Of a DNA stretch of 64,000 bases, positions 37,101 to 49,633 are shown piece by piece. Positions within the stretch are counted from its first letter, which is position 1. Each line of letters starts with the position of its first letter. The stretch comes from Akebia trifoliata. Lineage: Eukaryota > Streptophyta > Magnoliopsida > Ranunculales > Lardizabalaceae. The stretch covers positions 9,159,658 through 9,223,657 of the forward strand of contig CM030704.1 of the NCBI GenBank assembly GCA_017979445.1. Direction: 5' to 3'. The notes beneath the pieces were generated by a model, which had not been told where the DNA came from, searched no databases, and saw nothing but the letters and a program-made list of their open reading frames with translations. A program made the translations under genes and the position numbers.

Positions 37101-40100
37101 GGAACATTCTCTTCAGGAGGTTATCAGTTCCATTTTAGATTTCCTATTCTGTTGGTGCAAATCTTTTAGAGAGTTCGAGGGTGTCTTTTTTGAGTACTTA
37201 GTGTTTAGATGGAAGCTTGTTTGTAAGGAGCCCAATAATGTGTTGTCAGGCTTCCGCTTGGTTTTTTTGTAAGATTCTTCTTTCACAAGGTAGGTATGCT
37301 CGACCCCCTCTCTTTGTTCTCCTTCCTTTTTCTTTCTAATAAAATCTCTCTCTCTCTCTCTATATATATAAATACCAAGAAACTGAGACCAGACTTCTTG
37401 GGCAATGAAGGAACAGATGATTCGTTGCCTCTCCATTCCTCAAGCACATCAAGCAACAACTCAGAGTTTGAAAGTCTCTCTTGATTAGTTGATCCATTGT
37501 TGTTACATTCTCCAAAGAAGCTTGCCACGCAAATTAAAGAAGTTGGGAAAGTGAAGTTCCTCACATGTAACTTTGCCACGTACATCGATCTCACTGTATA
37601 GACCACGTTTGCCATACCATCCCAAATTCTCCAATCTTCCCTATCCGCACAAACATCGGTGGTCTCAACCAACTCCAAAAGCCTCTCGACACTACTAAAT
37701 TCCCAATCGTTAAAGTTCCTCCTAAACCCGAAATCCCACGACCTCAAAACTCCCTCCCCAACCAAGAATTCTTCTATCGACCTCCCCTTCTTGGTAAAGA
37801 TTACATAAAGATCTGGGAATAACTCTGCTAAAGGAAAATCTCCACGGCACCTATCCTCCCAAAAACAAATCCTATTGCCCCTCCCCACTTTAAATTTCAC
37901 TTTCTTTCTAAATGAAGGAATTCTCTTTAAAATGCCTTTCCTTACTCCACAACCTATAGCCCTCTCCCGCCCTCACTTCCCCAACCAACATCCTTAATCC
38001 CATATTTTTGTGTCACCACCTCTCCAAAGACTGCCCTCCTCCTCCCCAAACCTCGAAAGTCACTTTGCCGACAACGCCGAATTCATGGAAGTAAAATTCC
38101 TCACCACCAAACCCCTTTTTTGTTTTGGCAAGTAAATTTTCTTCCAACTCACCATGTTGTATTTTCTATTGTTATCTTTGTCATTCCAAAAAAAGTTCTT
38201 ACAAATCCTATCCATCTTCAATTCCACACTTTGAGGAAAGGAGAAAAGCGAGAGGAAATATTTAGAAATACTGGTGAGGGTGTTTTTAATTAAGGTTAAC
38301 TTACCCCTTTGGAAAGGTACTTTGCTATCCACAAACTCAACCTCCTCCCCATTCATTCAAGGACTGGATCCCAAAATTCCTTGCTTCTATAAGATGCACC
38401 AAGAGGAAGAGCCAAATAAGTAGTCGGCAAAGCTCCCGTCCTAAAGCCGATCAAAGCCGTAGACAACTCCACCCCCATTTGCACCACTTACCCCAAAAAA
38501 TCTGCTCTTCTTCAAGTTAGCTGAAATACTTGATATTGCCTCGAAACAACCAAGGATCCCACTTAGAAATCTCAACTAAGTAACAGAGTTGTCTAGAAAA
38601 ACAAGTGAGTCGTCAGCAAAATGAAGACAAGAGATGATACGGCCCTGACTACCCACTTTAAAACCTCCCAAGTTCCCATCCTCCACGACTTTCATAACAT
38701 TTTGCTCAGGGCATCCATGACGAATAAAAAAAGGTAAGTCGAGAGCAACCCCTTGCCTCAAACCTCTTGAACTCTTAATGAAACCTTCCAGAGCCTCGTT
38801 GACCAAGATAGAGAAAGATAGTGAAGAAACAAATTTCAGTATCCATATAGTTCACTTCTCCCAAAAACCCATTCTACCCAAGACATACTAATTCAGGATG
38901 GTGAGGGAAGAAGAGGAAGAGAAGGGGTTTAAGGAATTTGATTTAGGATTAGGCTAAAAATTTGGGTGCGATAGGGGAAAATAAGGGATTTTAGGGAAAT
39001 CTGGGGATTGGGTCGAGGATTTGGGCTAGGATAAGGTAAACCGAAAAATAAAATAATTTAATTATGACCTTTGTAGGGTAAAGAAATGATTAAGGGTTAA
39101 GATTTGAAAGAGAGATTAATGAAATAAGGGTTAAAGAAAATGGGGAAGGATTAAAGGTAAAATAAAATAAGTTTTAAGAAATCAAGATTCAAGACTTCAA
39201 GAATTCAAGAAAGGGGTTTCAAGAATCAAGAAGTCTAGAAAATAAAAAACAAGGAACTAAAAGACAGTCAAGAAAAACAAAATAATAAAAAATAAAATAA
39301 AGATTAGAAGAAAAGAATGTTATATTGAACTCATTCCAAAATGACCTCACACCACACCCATTGTTGGGAAGATGAAGCTCTTGCTTTCTTTTTATTCATC
39401 ATTCTTCATTGCTAATGAAAACAAACCCTAATACAATCTATATAAAGAATATAAATCTAAGAGTCCTAAACAAACTAAAACACCAAATAAATAATCTAAT
39501 TTTTGTAACTTTCTCTCTTTATTTGTCAACCTAATAAACTTAAATAAAAGACAAACTAAAGTTACTAAATTACCCATAAATATTATAATAAGACCATGGG
39601 CCAATAAAATATCAAAATAAGCCCCAAAAACATATAGCCCTAAAATAGAAATCTAAATAAAAATTAAAATCTACTCTTCAAGATTTAATGTCCCCATCAC
39701 ATACCCTAGAAATGACCAACTTAAATGATTGTAAGCTTTCTCCAAGTCGATTTTGCACACGAGTCCTGGATCTTCAGATTTTCTTCTTCAATCAATACAT
39801 TCATTCGCAATTAAGACCCCATCTAAAATTTGACGTCGTTCAACGAAGGCCCCTTGTGAAGGACTAGTTACCTTACGGATCACTCTTTTCAATCTTGACG
39901 CAAGAAGCTTTAGATAAGATCTTACATGCCGATCCCACAAGACTAATCCACCTTAGATCCAAAATCTCAACCGCCCCTTCTATTTAGGTATCAAAGCCAC
40001 AAAAGTACAATTCAACATGTGATCCAAGAAACCCTCCCTAAAAAATTCATCAAGAGAGGCCGACAAGTCTGACTTGATCACATCCCAACAAGCCTTGAAA

Positions 40101-43100
40101 AAAGCCAAAGAAAAACCATTTGACCCAGGGGCCTTATTGTCCGCTAAACTAAACACAACCAAACTTCATTCATAACCGCCAAGCTTTGAAAACGAACACG
40201 TAAATATTCTCTTTTGATCCTTCCTTCCTTATCCAGCTCTCCACATTCCTCATTTTATCCAGAAGATCAATCTCTCCCATTAATGCCTTAAGGTTTGATC
40301 CACTTTCCCAAAAGACTATTTGTTCCACTTCTTCAGGATTTCTTTCAAAGCTTTCAATTTAAAACATAAAACCACACTTGCTTTACTCGTAAAATGCAAC
40401 TCATTCCATCAAGACCGAATTGATATTTGGCTGCAATAACCACATGTTCTCAAAATGAAAAGGAATTGAACGTTGTCTACGCTCTCCAACCTACAAGCAA
40501 ATGGGACAATGGTTTGAGGTCGTGTTCGAGACTGAATCTTGAGTAATGCGTCTTTCCTCCCAATCCAAAGTGATCAAGAATTTGTCCAACCTTTTGAGAA
40601 CAGGAACTTCTTGTCTATTTGACCAGGTGAAATGCCCCAAGACGAAGGAATATCCGAAAGACCATTTCTATTCACAAAATCCCCAAACTTCCTCATTCTG
40701 CTAGTTAATCTTGAGCTTCCCAACTTTTCATAAGAGAATCAAGTCACATTAAAATCTCCCCTAATACACCAAGGTACACTCCAATAGGCATTTACGTTGT
40801 CCAACTCCTCCCAAAATTGTGTCCACTCATAGTGGCGAGTAGGACCATAGACACATGTGGAAACCCAAGTAAAATCCTCCCCCCCCCCCTTGCCCACTAA
40901 CTTGCACAACTCCTCCTCTAGAAACTTTCTATTCCACATAATAATAATTCCCCCAGCCGCACCCATAATAAGCAGATACCTTTAGCCCCTATCAAGAATA
41001 CCCTACAAATCCTTGATTGTAGAGTCATCCACTTTCTCCAATTTGGATTCCTTTAGGACCACGAGTTGAGACACTTCTAGACAACGAAAAGACTTCACCG
41101 ATGCCTTTTTCGTTTTATCATTCAAACCACTACCATTCCAAGATAAAATCTTTACAGACATCATTCATCAAAGCTTTTCTCCCTATCTTCCTTGAATACG
41201 TTGACTTTATCGGAAATACCAACATCTCTCTACAACTCTTCACTTCTTTTGACTATCTAGGTTTCTTCTTTACAGACAAACTTAACTCCCTAGGAGAATT
41301 CACGTCCGACCTGATTCTAGCAACATCTTCACTGCCACTCTCTTGACATGCCATGGCTATTGGATCCATTGAACACGCAATCGCAACCACATTCTACCAA
41401 CTGACTATTTCCTTTTTCAAACAATAATTTATCTCCCTACTACTTTTAAATGCCACATTCAAAGAGCTACAATCTCACTCCCTTGTTTCTCCAACGTTAC
41501 TCCCATTGAAAGCCAAACTTGTAGCATATTCGATAGAAAATTACTGGTAAGCATTCCCAAATTCTCCTAGACTAGTTTACAAAAGGGTGGGGTCTCAACT
41601 AAAACAAAACCTACCACTAACTTTTGATCCTCCCCTTCCAATTGATCGTTAAGCTCTCGAGAAAGATCAGAGAATCCCTCTGCATATAACTAGACAAAAG
41701 GTTCTGGCGGCAACGTAGAAGCAATGCAACCATCAGCCACATTAATCTTCGGCAATTCCTTCATACAACCCAAGTTGCGTTTACAAGGATTCAATCCCAA
41801 AAAAACATAAGAGATCTCAAAAGCACCCCCAACGAAAGTTACTACAAGGGCAGGCTCCCTCACCAAACTTTGAGAGACCAAAGTTTGCAAAAGAAGAAAT
41901 CCCTCAACCTTGTTTCCTATTGATAACTGAGAGGGAGGAACAAGAAAATGGATTTAAAATACCCAGGAAAGACTTACCACTCATGGCCACAAGCCTTACT
42001 CTAGGCCCATCCCCCACTCAAGAGTCCTTTGTCTGTTCTGAACCACAAAAACAGAGCCCACAGACCTCTGTCGAGGCCCATCCAACTCATTGATCTTGCT
42101 TTCATAAAATAAACCAACATCCTCAATCTCCATGCCCAAAGGATCAGAGCAAAACGAAAGTTGGGCCTCAGAATAGCTAAGGCCCATTCCCTTTTTAGTA
42201 GCATGATGGCCCACATCCATATGGCACAACTTAGCCAAGCTTATGGGCTTGTGTAGAAAAATTGAATTTATTGAGAATTCTTGGATTATCATTACAAATG
42301 CCCCAATAGTGGTATTTATAGACCAACTATCCTATTACAAGAATAATCTAGAACTTCAAGAATAATCTAGAATAATAAACCAACTATCCTATTGTAGAAG
42401 ATTACAGGAATATTCTAGAAAGTTAAGAGTAATCAAGAATATTCAAGAAGAATATCCTATTTTCTTGATTCTATGAGATTAGATTTCCGGATTCTTCTAC
42501 ACTCCCCCTCAAGTTGGTGCATAGATGTCAATCATGCCCAACTTGCTTATCAGATGTTCAAAGTTAGGTCTAGCAAGCCCCTTAGTCAAGATGTCGGCTG
42601 TTTGCTGACTAGAAGGCACAAACGGCAAGCAAACAGTTCCGGCTTTAATTTTTTCCTTAATGAAATGTCGATCAATCTCAATGTGTTTCGTCCTATCATG
42701 CTGGACAGGATTGTGAGCAATACTTATTGCAGCCTTGCTGTCGCAGTACAGCTTCAGAGGAAGTTCCACAGTCATCTTGAGTTCTTCGAGGATTCTGTAT
42801 ATCCACAATACCTCACAGATCCCTTGAGCCATTGCTCTAAACTCAGCCTCTGCGGTACTTCTGGCAACAACATTTTGCTTCTTGCTTCGCCAGGTAACCA
42901 AGTTTCCCCACACAAAGGTGCAATACCCTGAAGTAGATCTCCTGTCATTCATCGAACCTGCCCAATCTGCATCAGTAAATACCTCAACACTCCTTTGATT
43001 TGTCTTTTTGAAAAACAGACCTTTTCCAGGAGTAGACTTTAAATATCTCAAAATTCGGTAGACCGCCTCGAGGTGTTCTTCATAAGGTGCGTGCATAAAT

Positions 43101-46100
43101 TGACTAACACTGACAGAGAAGGTAATATCCGGTCGAGTATGAGATAAATATATTAGTTTTCCAATCAATCTCTGGTATCTACTAATATCAACAGGAACAC
43201 TTCCCTCTTCCCAAAGCTTTACATTGGGATCCATGGGAGTCTCAGCCGGTCTGCAACCACTTAACCCGGTTTCCTTCAAAAGATCAAGAATATACTTTTG
43301 TTGAGAGACAACGATTTCTTTCCTTGAACGAGCAACTTCCATGCCAAGGAAATATCTTAGCGCTCCCAAATCCTTGATCTCGAATTCTAAAGCAAGGCTC
43401 TTCTTCAGTCTCTCTATTTCGATCACATCATCACTTGTGAGAATAATATCATCAACATAAACTATTAGCACAGCAACCTTTCCTTCATGAAAGAACTTGA
43501 AAAACAAGGTATGATTAGCTTGTCCTTGAGAATATCCTTGTTTTCTGACAGACTGTGTGAACTTCTCAAACCAAGCCCTTGGAGACTGTTTGAGACCATA
43601 CAGAGACTTTTTTAGTTTGCATATTCTTGAGCCAAACTTTTCCTCAAAGCCCGGCGGACTGTCCATGTACACTTCTTCCTCCAAGTCACCATTGAGGAAG
43701 GCATTCTTCACATCTAGTTGTTGCAAGGGCCAGTCCAGATTAGCAGCAATAGATAAAAGTACTCTCACCGTGTTTAATTTTGCAACAGGAGCAAAAGTCT
43801 CAGAATAATCAATGCCATATGTCTGGGTGAATCCCTTTGCCACCAACCTAGCCTTGTATCTTTCCACTGAACCATCAGAGTTGTACTTCACAGTGAAGAC
43901 CCATTTACAACCAACAGTGGTCTTCCCAGCTGGTAATGCCTCAACACTCCAAGTATTGTTCTTCTCAAGAGCTCTCATCTCTTCAAGTACTGCTTCTTTC
44001 CACTTTGGAACCTTTAGAGCCTCCTGTACACTGTTAGGAATTTCTACACTGGACAATTGAGAGGTAAAAGTAGCAAGAGATGAAGACAATTTCGAGTATG
44101 ATATATATTTAGACAGTGGATGACTAGTATAAGATCTAACCCCTTTACGAAGAGCTATAGGAATGTTTAAATCAGAAGGCTTAGACTGACTGTTGGGAAG
44201 AGAAAGAGAATTACCTATAACAGACTCAGATTGTTGATTCGTCCTTGGTTCAGAATCATGGCTGTGCTGTAGAGTCAATTCGTCTTTCCTTTTCTTATGA
44301 TTCTTCTTCAAGTAAACAATTCCTTTCCAAGTTCGGTCACCATCCTTGAATCTATTATCATGTTGTGACATTATAGTAGGCTGTTCTTTATTTTCGGTTT
44401 CCAAAAATTGTTGTTCAGAATTCTGATTTTTAGATTGTTTTTCAAATGTAGACCTAGGCTCAGGGGAAACATTACTCATAATAGGAGGAGTTTCAAGGAA
44501 TATCCTTAGAGAGAGAGAAAGAGAGCGCCATGAACGCCCCTGATCGTTACGAGCATTTCGTCGTCCCCGAAGGCACCAAGAAGGTTTCTTACGAGAGAGA
44601 CACCAAGATCATCAACGCTGCTTCTTTCACCATTGAAAGAGAAGACCACACAGTTGGAAACGTCATGCGCATGCAATTGCATAGGGACCCAAATGTTCTT
44701 TTTGCAGGTTACAAGCTTCCGCATCCTCTTCAGTACAAAATCATAGTTAGGATACACACCACCAACCAATCTTCCCCAATGCAGGCTTACAATCAGGCCA
44801 TTAATGATTTGGACAAGGAACTTAACCAGTTGAAGAGTGCCTTCAAGGATGAGATGGTGAAGCATACAAGGGAGTACTAGGCAGCTTGCCCTGGAACAGG
44901 TGGATGCTTTTATTGATTATGCACTTCTCCAGTCTAATCAAAGCTCGAATTAAAAAAAACACATCATCTGAGAGAAAAACATTGCCTGAGTTAAATGAAT
45001 CTTCCTTAAAAATCTCCCCCTGAAGATGAATATCCTTAAAATATGATTGTTTTTCAAAAAATGTAACATCCATTGTGACAAAATATTTTTTCGATATCGG
45101 GTCAAAACATTTATAGCCTTTCTGAGTTGGGGAGTAACCAATGAAGACACATTTTATAGCTCTAGGCTCAAGTTTTCCAATTTTTCGATGTTCATGAACA
45201 AAAACCGTACAACCAAATATTTTTAGAGGTAGATCAGCAGAAAGTCTAGCAGTTGGAAAACAATTTGTGATAACTTGAAAAGGAGTTCGAAATTGTAAAA
45301 CTTTGGAGGGCATTCTGTTTATTAAGTACGCAGCAGTTAAACAGATGTTTATTTTTTCTTTCTGCAACACCATTCTGTTGGGGTGTATCGATGCAAGAAC
45401 TGTGATGAATTATTCCTTTTTCAAGAAAAAAATTTCCCAAGGTCATGTTAAAATACTCTTTCCCATTATCACTCCTGAAAACTTGTATGTTAGTTTGAAA
45501 TTGAGTCTGCACCATATTGTAAAAATTTTTAAATACGCGTTCGGCCTCTGATTTTTCTTTCAATAAATACACCCAGCAGAGTCGAGTATGATCATCCGTA
45601 AATGTGATGAACCATCTCTTGTTAGAAGGTGTACTTATCTTATTAGGACCCCAAACATCACTGTGAATAATAGTGAAAGATTTTGATGGTTTATATGGTT
45701 GTGAAGGAAAAGATGTACGGTGGTGTTTTGCAAATTCACATATTTCACAGTGAAACATAGATGGATCTTTATTGCCAAACAACTTAGGAAATAAATGTTT
45801 TAAATATTTGAAACTTGGATGACCTAATCTTAAATGCCATAACATAATATTATTATTGGAAACAGAAATAGATTCAAAGCAGGAACTTATTTGTTGAGAT
45901 TGTCGCCTCGATTCAGATCCATCATCAAGGAAGTAGAGTCCTCCACTCTGTTTAGCACTGCCAATCATCCTCCCCGAGGTCAAATCCTGGAACACACAAT
46001 GAGTTGGGAAAAAATTAGTTTGACAATTTTGATCACGGGCTAGCTTGCTGACAGACAAAAGATTACAGGAAAGTTTGGGAACGTGAAGAACATCGTGAAG

Positions 46101-49100
46101 AGTGAGTGATGGAGATACTATAATAGAACCTTTTCCTGCAATGGCTGAAAGAGAGCCATCTGCAATCTTAATTTTCTGATTACCTGCACAAGGATTATAC
46201 GAAGAAAAAAGATTTAACAACCCTGTCATATGATCGGTTGCACCTGAATCGATGATCCAGGTGCGATTAGGGTTTGCACCAATGAGAGCTGTTTTCAGAT
46301 AATTACCTTTTTGAGCCAAAGAACAAGAAGGATTTTTCTGAGACTCGAGAAACTTGTAGAGTTGGTCTATCTGCTCCTTGGTGAAAGGAAACGAACTTGA
46401 AGAAGACTGCTGCTCTTGATCCGAGACACTAACCTGAAGTGCACGCCCCTCTCCACCAGACTTCTTCTTCCAGTTTTGAGGCGCCTTCCAAAATCAAACG
46501 AACGATTTGCGACCATTCCGTGTAGTTTTTTTCATTCAGACGGTGGATATTTAATTGGAACGAATTCGTGGACCCTTCCGAACCACTGAATGAGATGGAG
46601 GAGTTCAGGTTCGAACTTGCGGTGCTTTCCCCTGACGCCGCTGAGTCCTTGCTGGTCGCACCGGTTAAAGTCGTCTTCCACGGATTTTGGCCCGCCATAG
46701 GTAATCCCTATATCAGAACCTAGTGCTCTGATACCATGTAGAAAAATTGAATTTATTGAGAATTCTTGGATTATCATTACAAATGCCCCAATAGTGGTAT
46801 TTATAGACCAACTATCCTATTACATGAATAATCTAGAACTTCAAGAATAATCTAGAATAATAAACCAACTATCCTATTGTAGAAGATTACAGGAATATTC
46901 TAGAAAGTTAAGAGTAATCAAGAATATTCAAGAAGAATATCCTATTTTCTTGATTCTATGAGATTAGATTTCCGGATTCTTCTATAGCTTGAAACAGGCC
47001 TCAGATACAAGTTTATCAGAAACATCGAACCCATTCCACGTGTTTACCAACTCTTGGCTCTCACCCTTGAAGGAGTCGGATACGTGTGAAATCTCGTCAG
47101 CTGTAAAAGCACATGTCATCTCCCCCTCCACATCTTTTACATGAACCACCGTCTCCCCACCACGTGTGTCCTCTGTAACCAACAAATTAAAAAAAAAATT
47201 GAAATTCCCCTTTCTGCTTTGATGCTTCACTCCAACTTTGATACTGCCAGGGTCGTCTTCTCCAACCAGCACCTGTGAAGGGTAACTCTTAAAAGCCTCA
47301 TCCTCCTTTTCCTCGAAATATTTTTCTGATGAGAAAACCAACTTAGGTTGTGAACAAGCCCCTTGACCAACACCCTGGACTTCCATCTCCATAAAATTAT
47401 AATTTCCTTCATGTTCCTCGAAACCTTTCTCGGTGATTTTCATTCCCACCATGAAAATAAAACCATATGCGACCACCATTACGATTCTGGGAATCTTGTG
47501 GGGTGCTGCCTTGACTCTTAACCTTGCTCCAAAAAAATCTTTTAGTTTTAGCGACTAAGACTCCACCTCCAATAACCCACCCAGTAGATTGCCAATTATC
47601 CTGAAAACCTGATCTAACCACAAGTGAAAAGGTAACCCCCCTACCTCTACCCACGAGTCCAGCGCACTCCAAAGATCCGAGAGATTGTTTATCAACACAA
47701 ACCAAGATTTGAAAAGAATTTTAACACCATTTGAAATAATCTCTCTCAGCTTCAAGATTGCTACCGTTGCTGTTTTGTTTTTCGGCAATAATACGCATTT
47801 GGTAGCCTCCTATTTTTGCAATTGCCATTCACCAGATTTTGCTACCGTCTTCTTTAAAGATTCACGCCACTCACCCCCAATTAATCCACGGTGACATAAA
47901 TTCGCAAGCCACAACCCAACTCCAGAAACCAAAAGAAGAAGGATTTCTTTATTAATTTTATTATTTTTTAACTAAAATCTTGGGGTGGCTTTTTAACCCA
48001 AGCACAATTCTCTAGGATATTCATCCCCTTGGCCTTTGAGGCAAACTCTTGATGCATCTGCTCCTTTTCTTTGGCTTATTCAATTCCATTGAAGTTTGAA
48101 AAGGGATCATTGCACTTTTCCACCAAAATCCTTAAGGATTTTGAAAATTCGTCCCAACATGTGCCTTCGAAACCTTCAGGAATAAACATGGGTTTCAGCC
48201 ATCCCCATTCAATGAGAACCCGAATCTTAATGAATCTTCCAGCCGCATTCCCATCACCTTGCGCCAAGATGATTCTATCCTTCCTCGGTGGATTTGGCCC
48301 TAAGAGGCTTCTCTCGAGAAGATGTGTAGGCTTCCAATAGTGAATTAGATAGCCAAATAGCCTCTTCCATCTTCAACAACACTGAAGAAAGACCTTTTTT
48401 TCCTCTTTCTAGCACCTCAAAAACTTTGCTATTCTTTAACCAGTTCGTCTTCAACTTAAAAGTTTTTCAATCCACTTGCACTATTTCCCCTACTTTCTCT
48501 AAAAAATAGGCGTATTTTTTACGGGAAGGCATATTTTTGTGGAAAGAAATAAATAGGTGTATTTTTTATGGGGAAAGAGTTTCGATTCAAGATCTATTGT
48601 TGTCCATTTTGGGGTTATTGTTTTTTTGGGGAAAAGCTTACAAAGAGTTTAAAGGGATTTTCTTTGAGGATTTTATTGTTAGGTGGGATTTGGTTTGCAA
48701 CTTAGAGGCGGCCTGAGGGGCTTTCCTCACTTCTTTTTGTAAAGTTATGTACTTAGGGCCATCGCGTCCCCTTTGTTTTCTAAAATAAAATTTAAACTTA
48801 ACAATATATATATATGGGTCAGGATCTGTGTACACCTATATCTACAACGTGTTTTGTCTTATGTGGGCTAAAAGTTTTGGATTGAGCTGATTTTTGGTGA
48901 GGATGATCTCTATGACGAGGAGATCATCCTCACCAAAAATCTGCTAATTCTAAAACTTCTAACCCCATATTTATGAGCTGAAGAATCGTGGACCATCCAT
49001 TTTTTATAAACCACTTTTGACGAGGTTAAAAGTTTTGGATTGAGCTGATTTTTGGTGAGGATGATCTCCTCATCATAGAGATCATCCTCACCAAAAATCA

Positions 49101-49589
49101 GCTCAATCCAAAACTTTTAGCCCACGTAAGACAAAACACGTTGTAAATATATGAGTAGATAAATGTGTACACAGATCCTGATCCTATGTGTATATATATA
49201 TTATATATATATATATATATGGGTCAGGATCTGTGTACACCTATATCTACAACGTGTTTTGTCTTATGTGGGCTAAAAGTTTTGGATTGAGCTGATTTTT
49301 GGTGAGGATGATCTCTATGACGAGGAGATCATCCTCACCAAAAATCTGCTAATTCTAAAACTTCTAACCCCATATTTATGAGCTGAAGAATCGTGGACCG
49401 TCCATTTTTTATAAACCACTTTTGACGAGGTTAAAAGTTTTGGATTGAGCTGATTTTTGGTGAGGATGATCTCCTCATCATAGAGATCATCCTCACCAAA
49501 AATCAGCTCAATCCAAAACTTTTAGCCCACGTAAGACAAAACACGTTGTAAATATATGAGTAGATAAATGTGTACACAGATCCTGATCC

Positions 49590-49633
<44 letters not shown>

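Larger units (their letters stand above)
42252..46986 (-). mobile_element. Young Ty1/Copia element carrying an antisense RPB11 copy
   Basis: A complete 4735-bp element with 250-bp LTRs at 46986-46737 (5') and 42501-42252 (3'), Met-tRNA primer site, polypurine tract and perfect GCTTG target duplication. It is inserted in an older LINE in prolidase intron 6. The LTRs differ at two positions only, which indicates recent insertion. Coding capacity is damaged: most of gag is deleted (junction near 46480), about 60 bp of integrase is deleted near 45320, and about 450 bp between integrase and reverse transcriptase is an antisense RPB11 cDNA-like insert (about 44500-44960). Reverse transcriptase and RNase H are open. 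The element therefore probably depended on a related autonomous copy to move. Confidence 0.95.
37376..48510 (-). mobile_element. Old L1-type LINE, interrupted by a solo LTR and a Copia element
   Basis: Reading down the minus strand: ORF1 with a DUF4283-like region (about 48300-46990, continuing 42246-41690 after the Copia insertion), endonuclease (about 41060-40700), reverse transcriptase (40300-38390, split by a solo LTR at 38889-39699), and the C-terminal zf-RVT region (38360-37390). Stops and frameshifts occur throughout. Without the two insertions (5.6 kb) it is about 5.6 kb, normal for a plant L1. It lies in intron 6 on the same strand as the gene. The 5' edge near 48510 is approximate. 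Confidence 0.8.

Noticed and set aside
44500..44960. RPB11 as an ordinary nuclear gene that the Copia element happens to flank
   Set aside because: Copia blocks on both sides belong to one element with matching LTRs and one target duplication, and the copy has no introns and an A tract, so an insert within the element fits better.
46725..46736. tRNA-like match
   Set aside because: It is a primer binding site complementary to the 3' end of initiator Met tRNA, not a tRNA gene.
46532..46777. 81-codon open frame across the Copia LTR edge
   Set aside because: It is a shadow of gag in another frame and crosses the LTR boundary.
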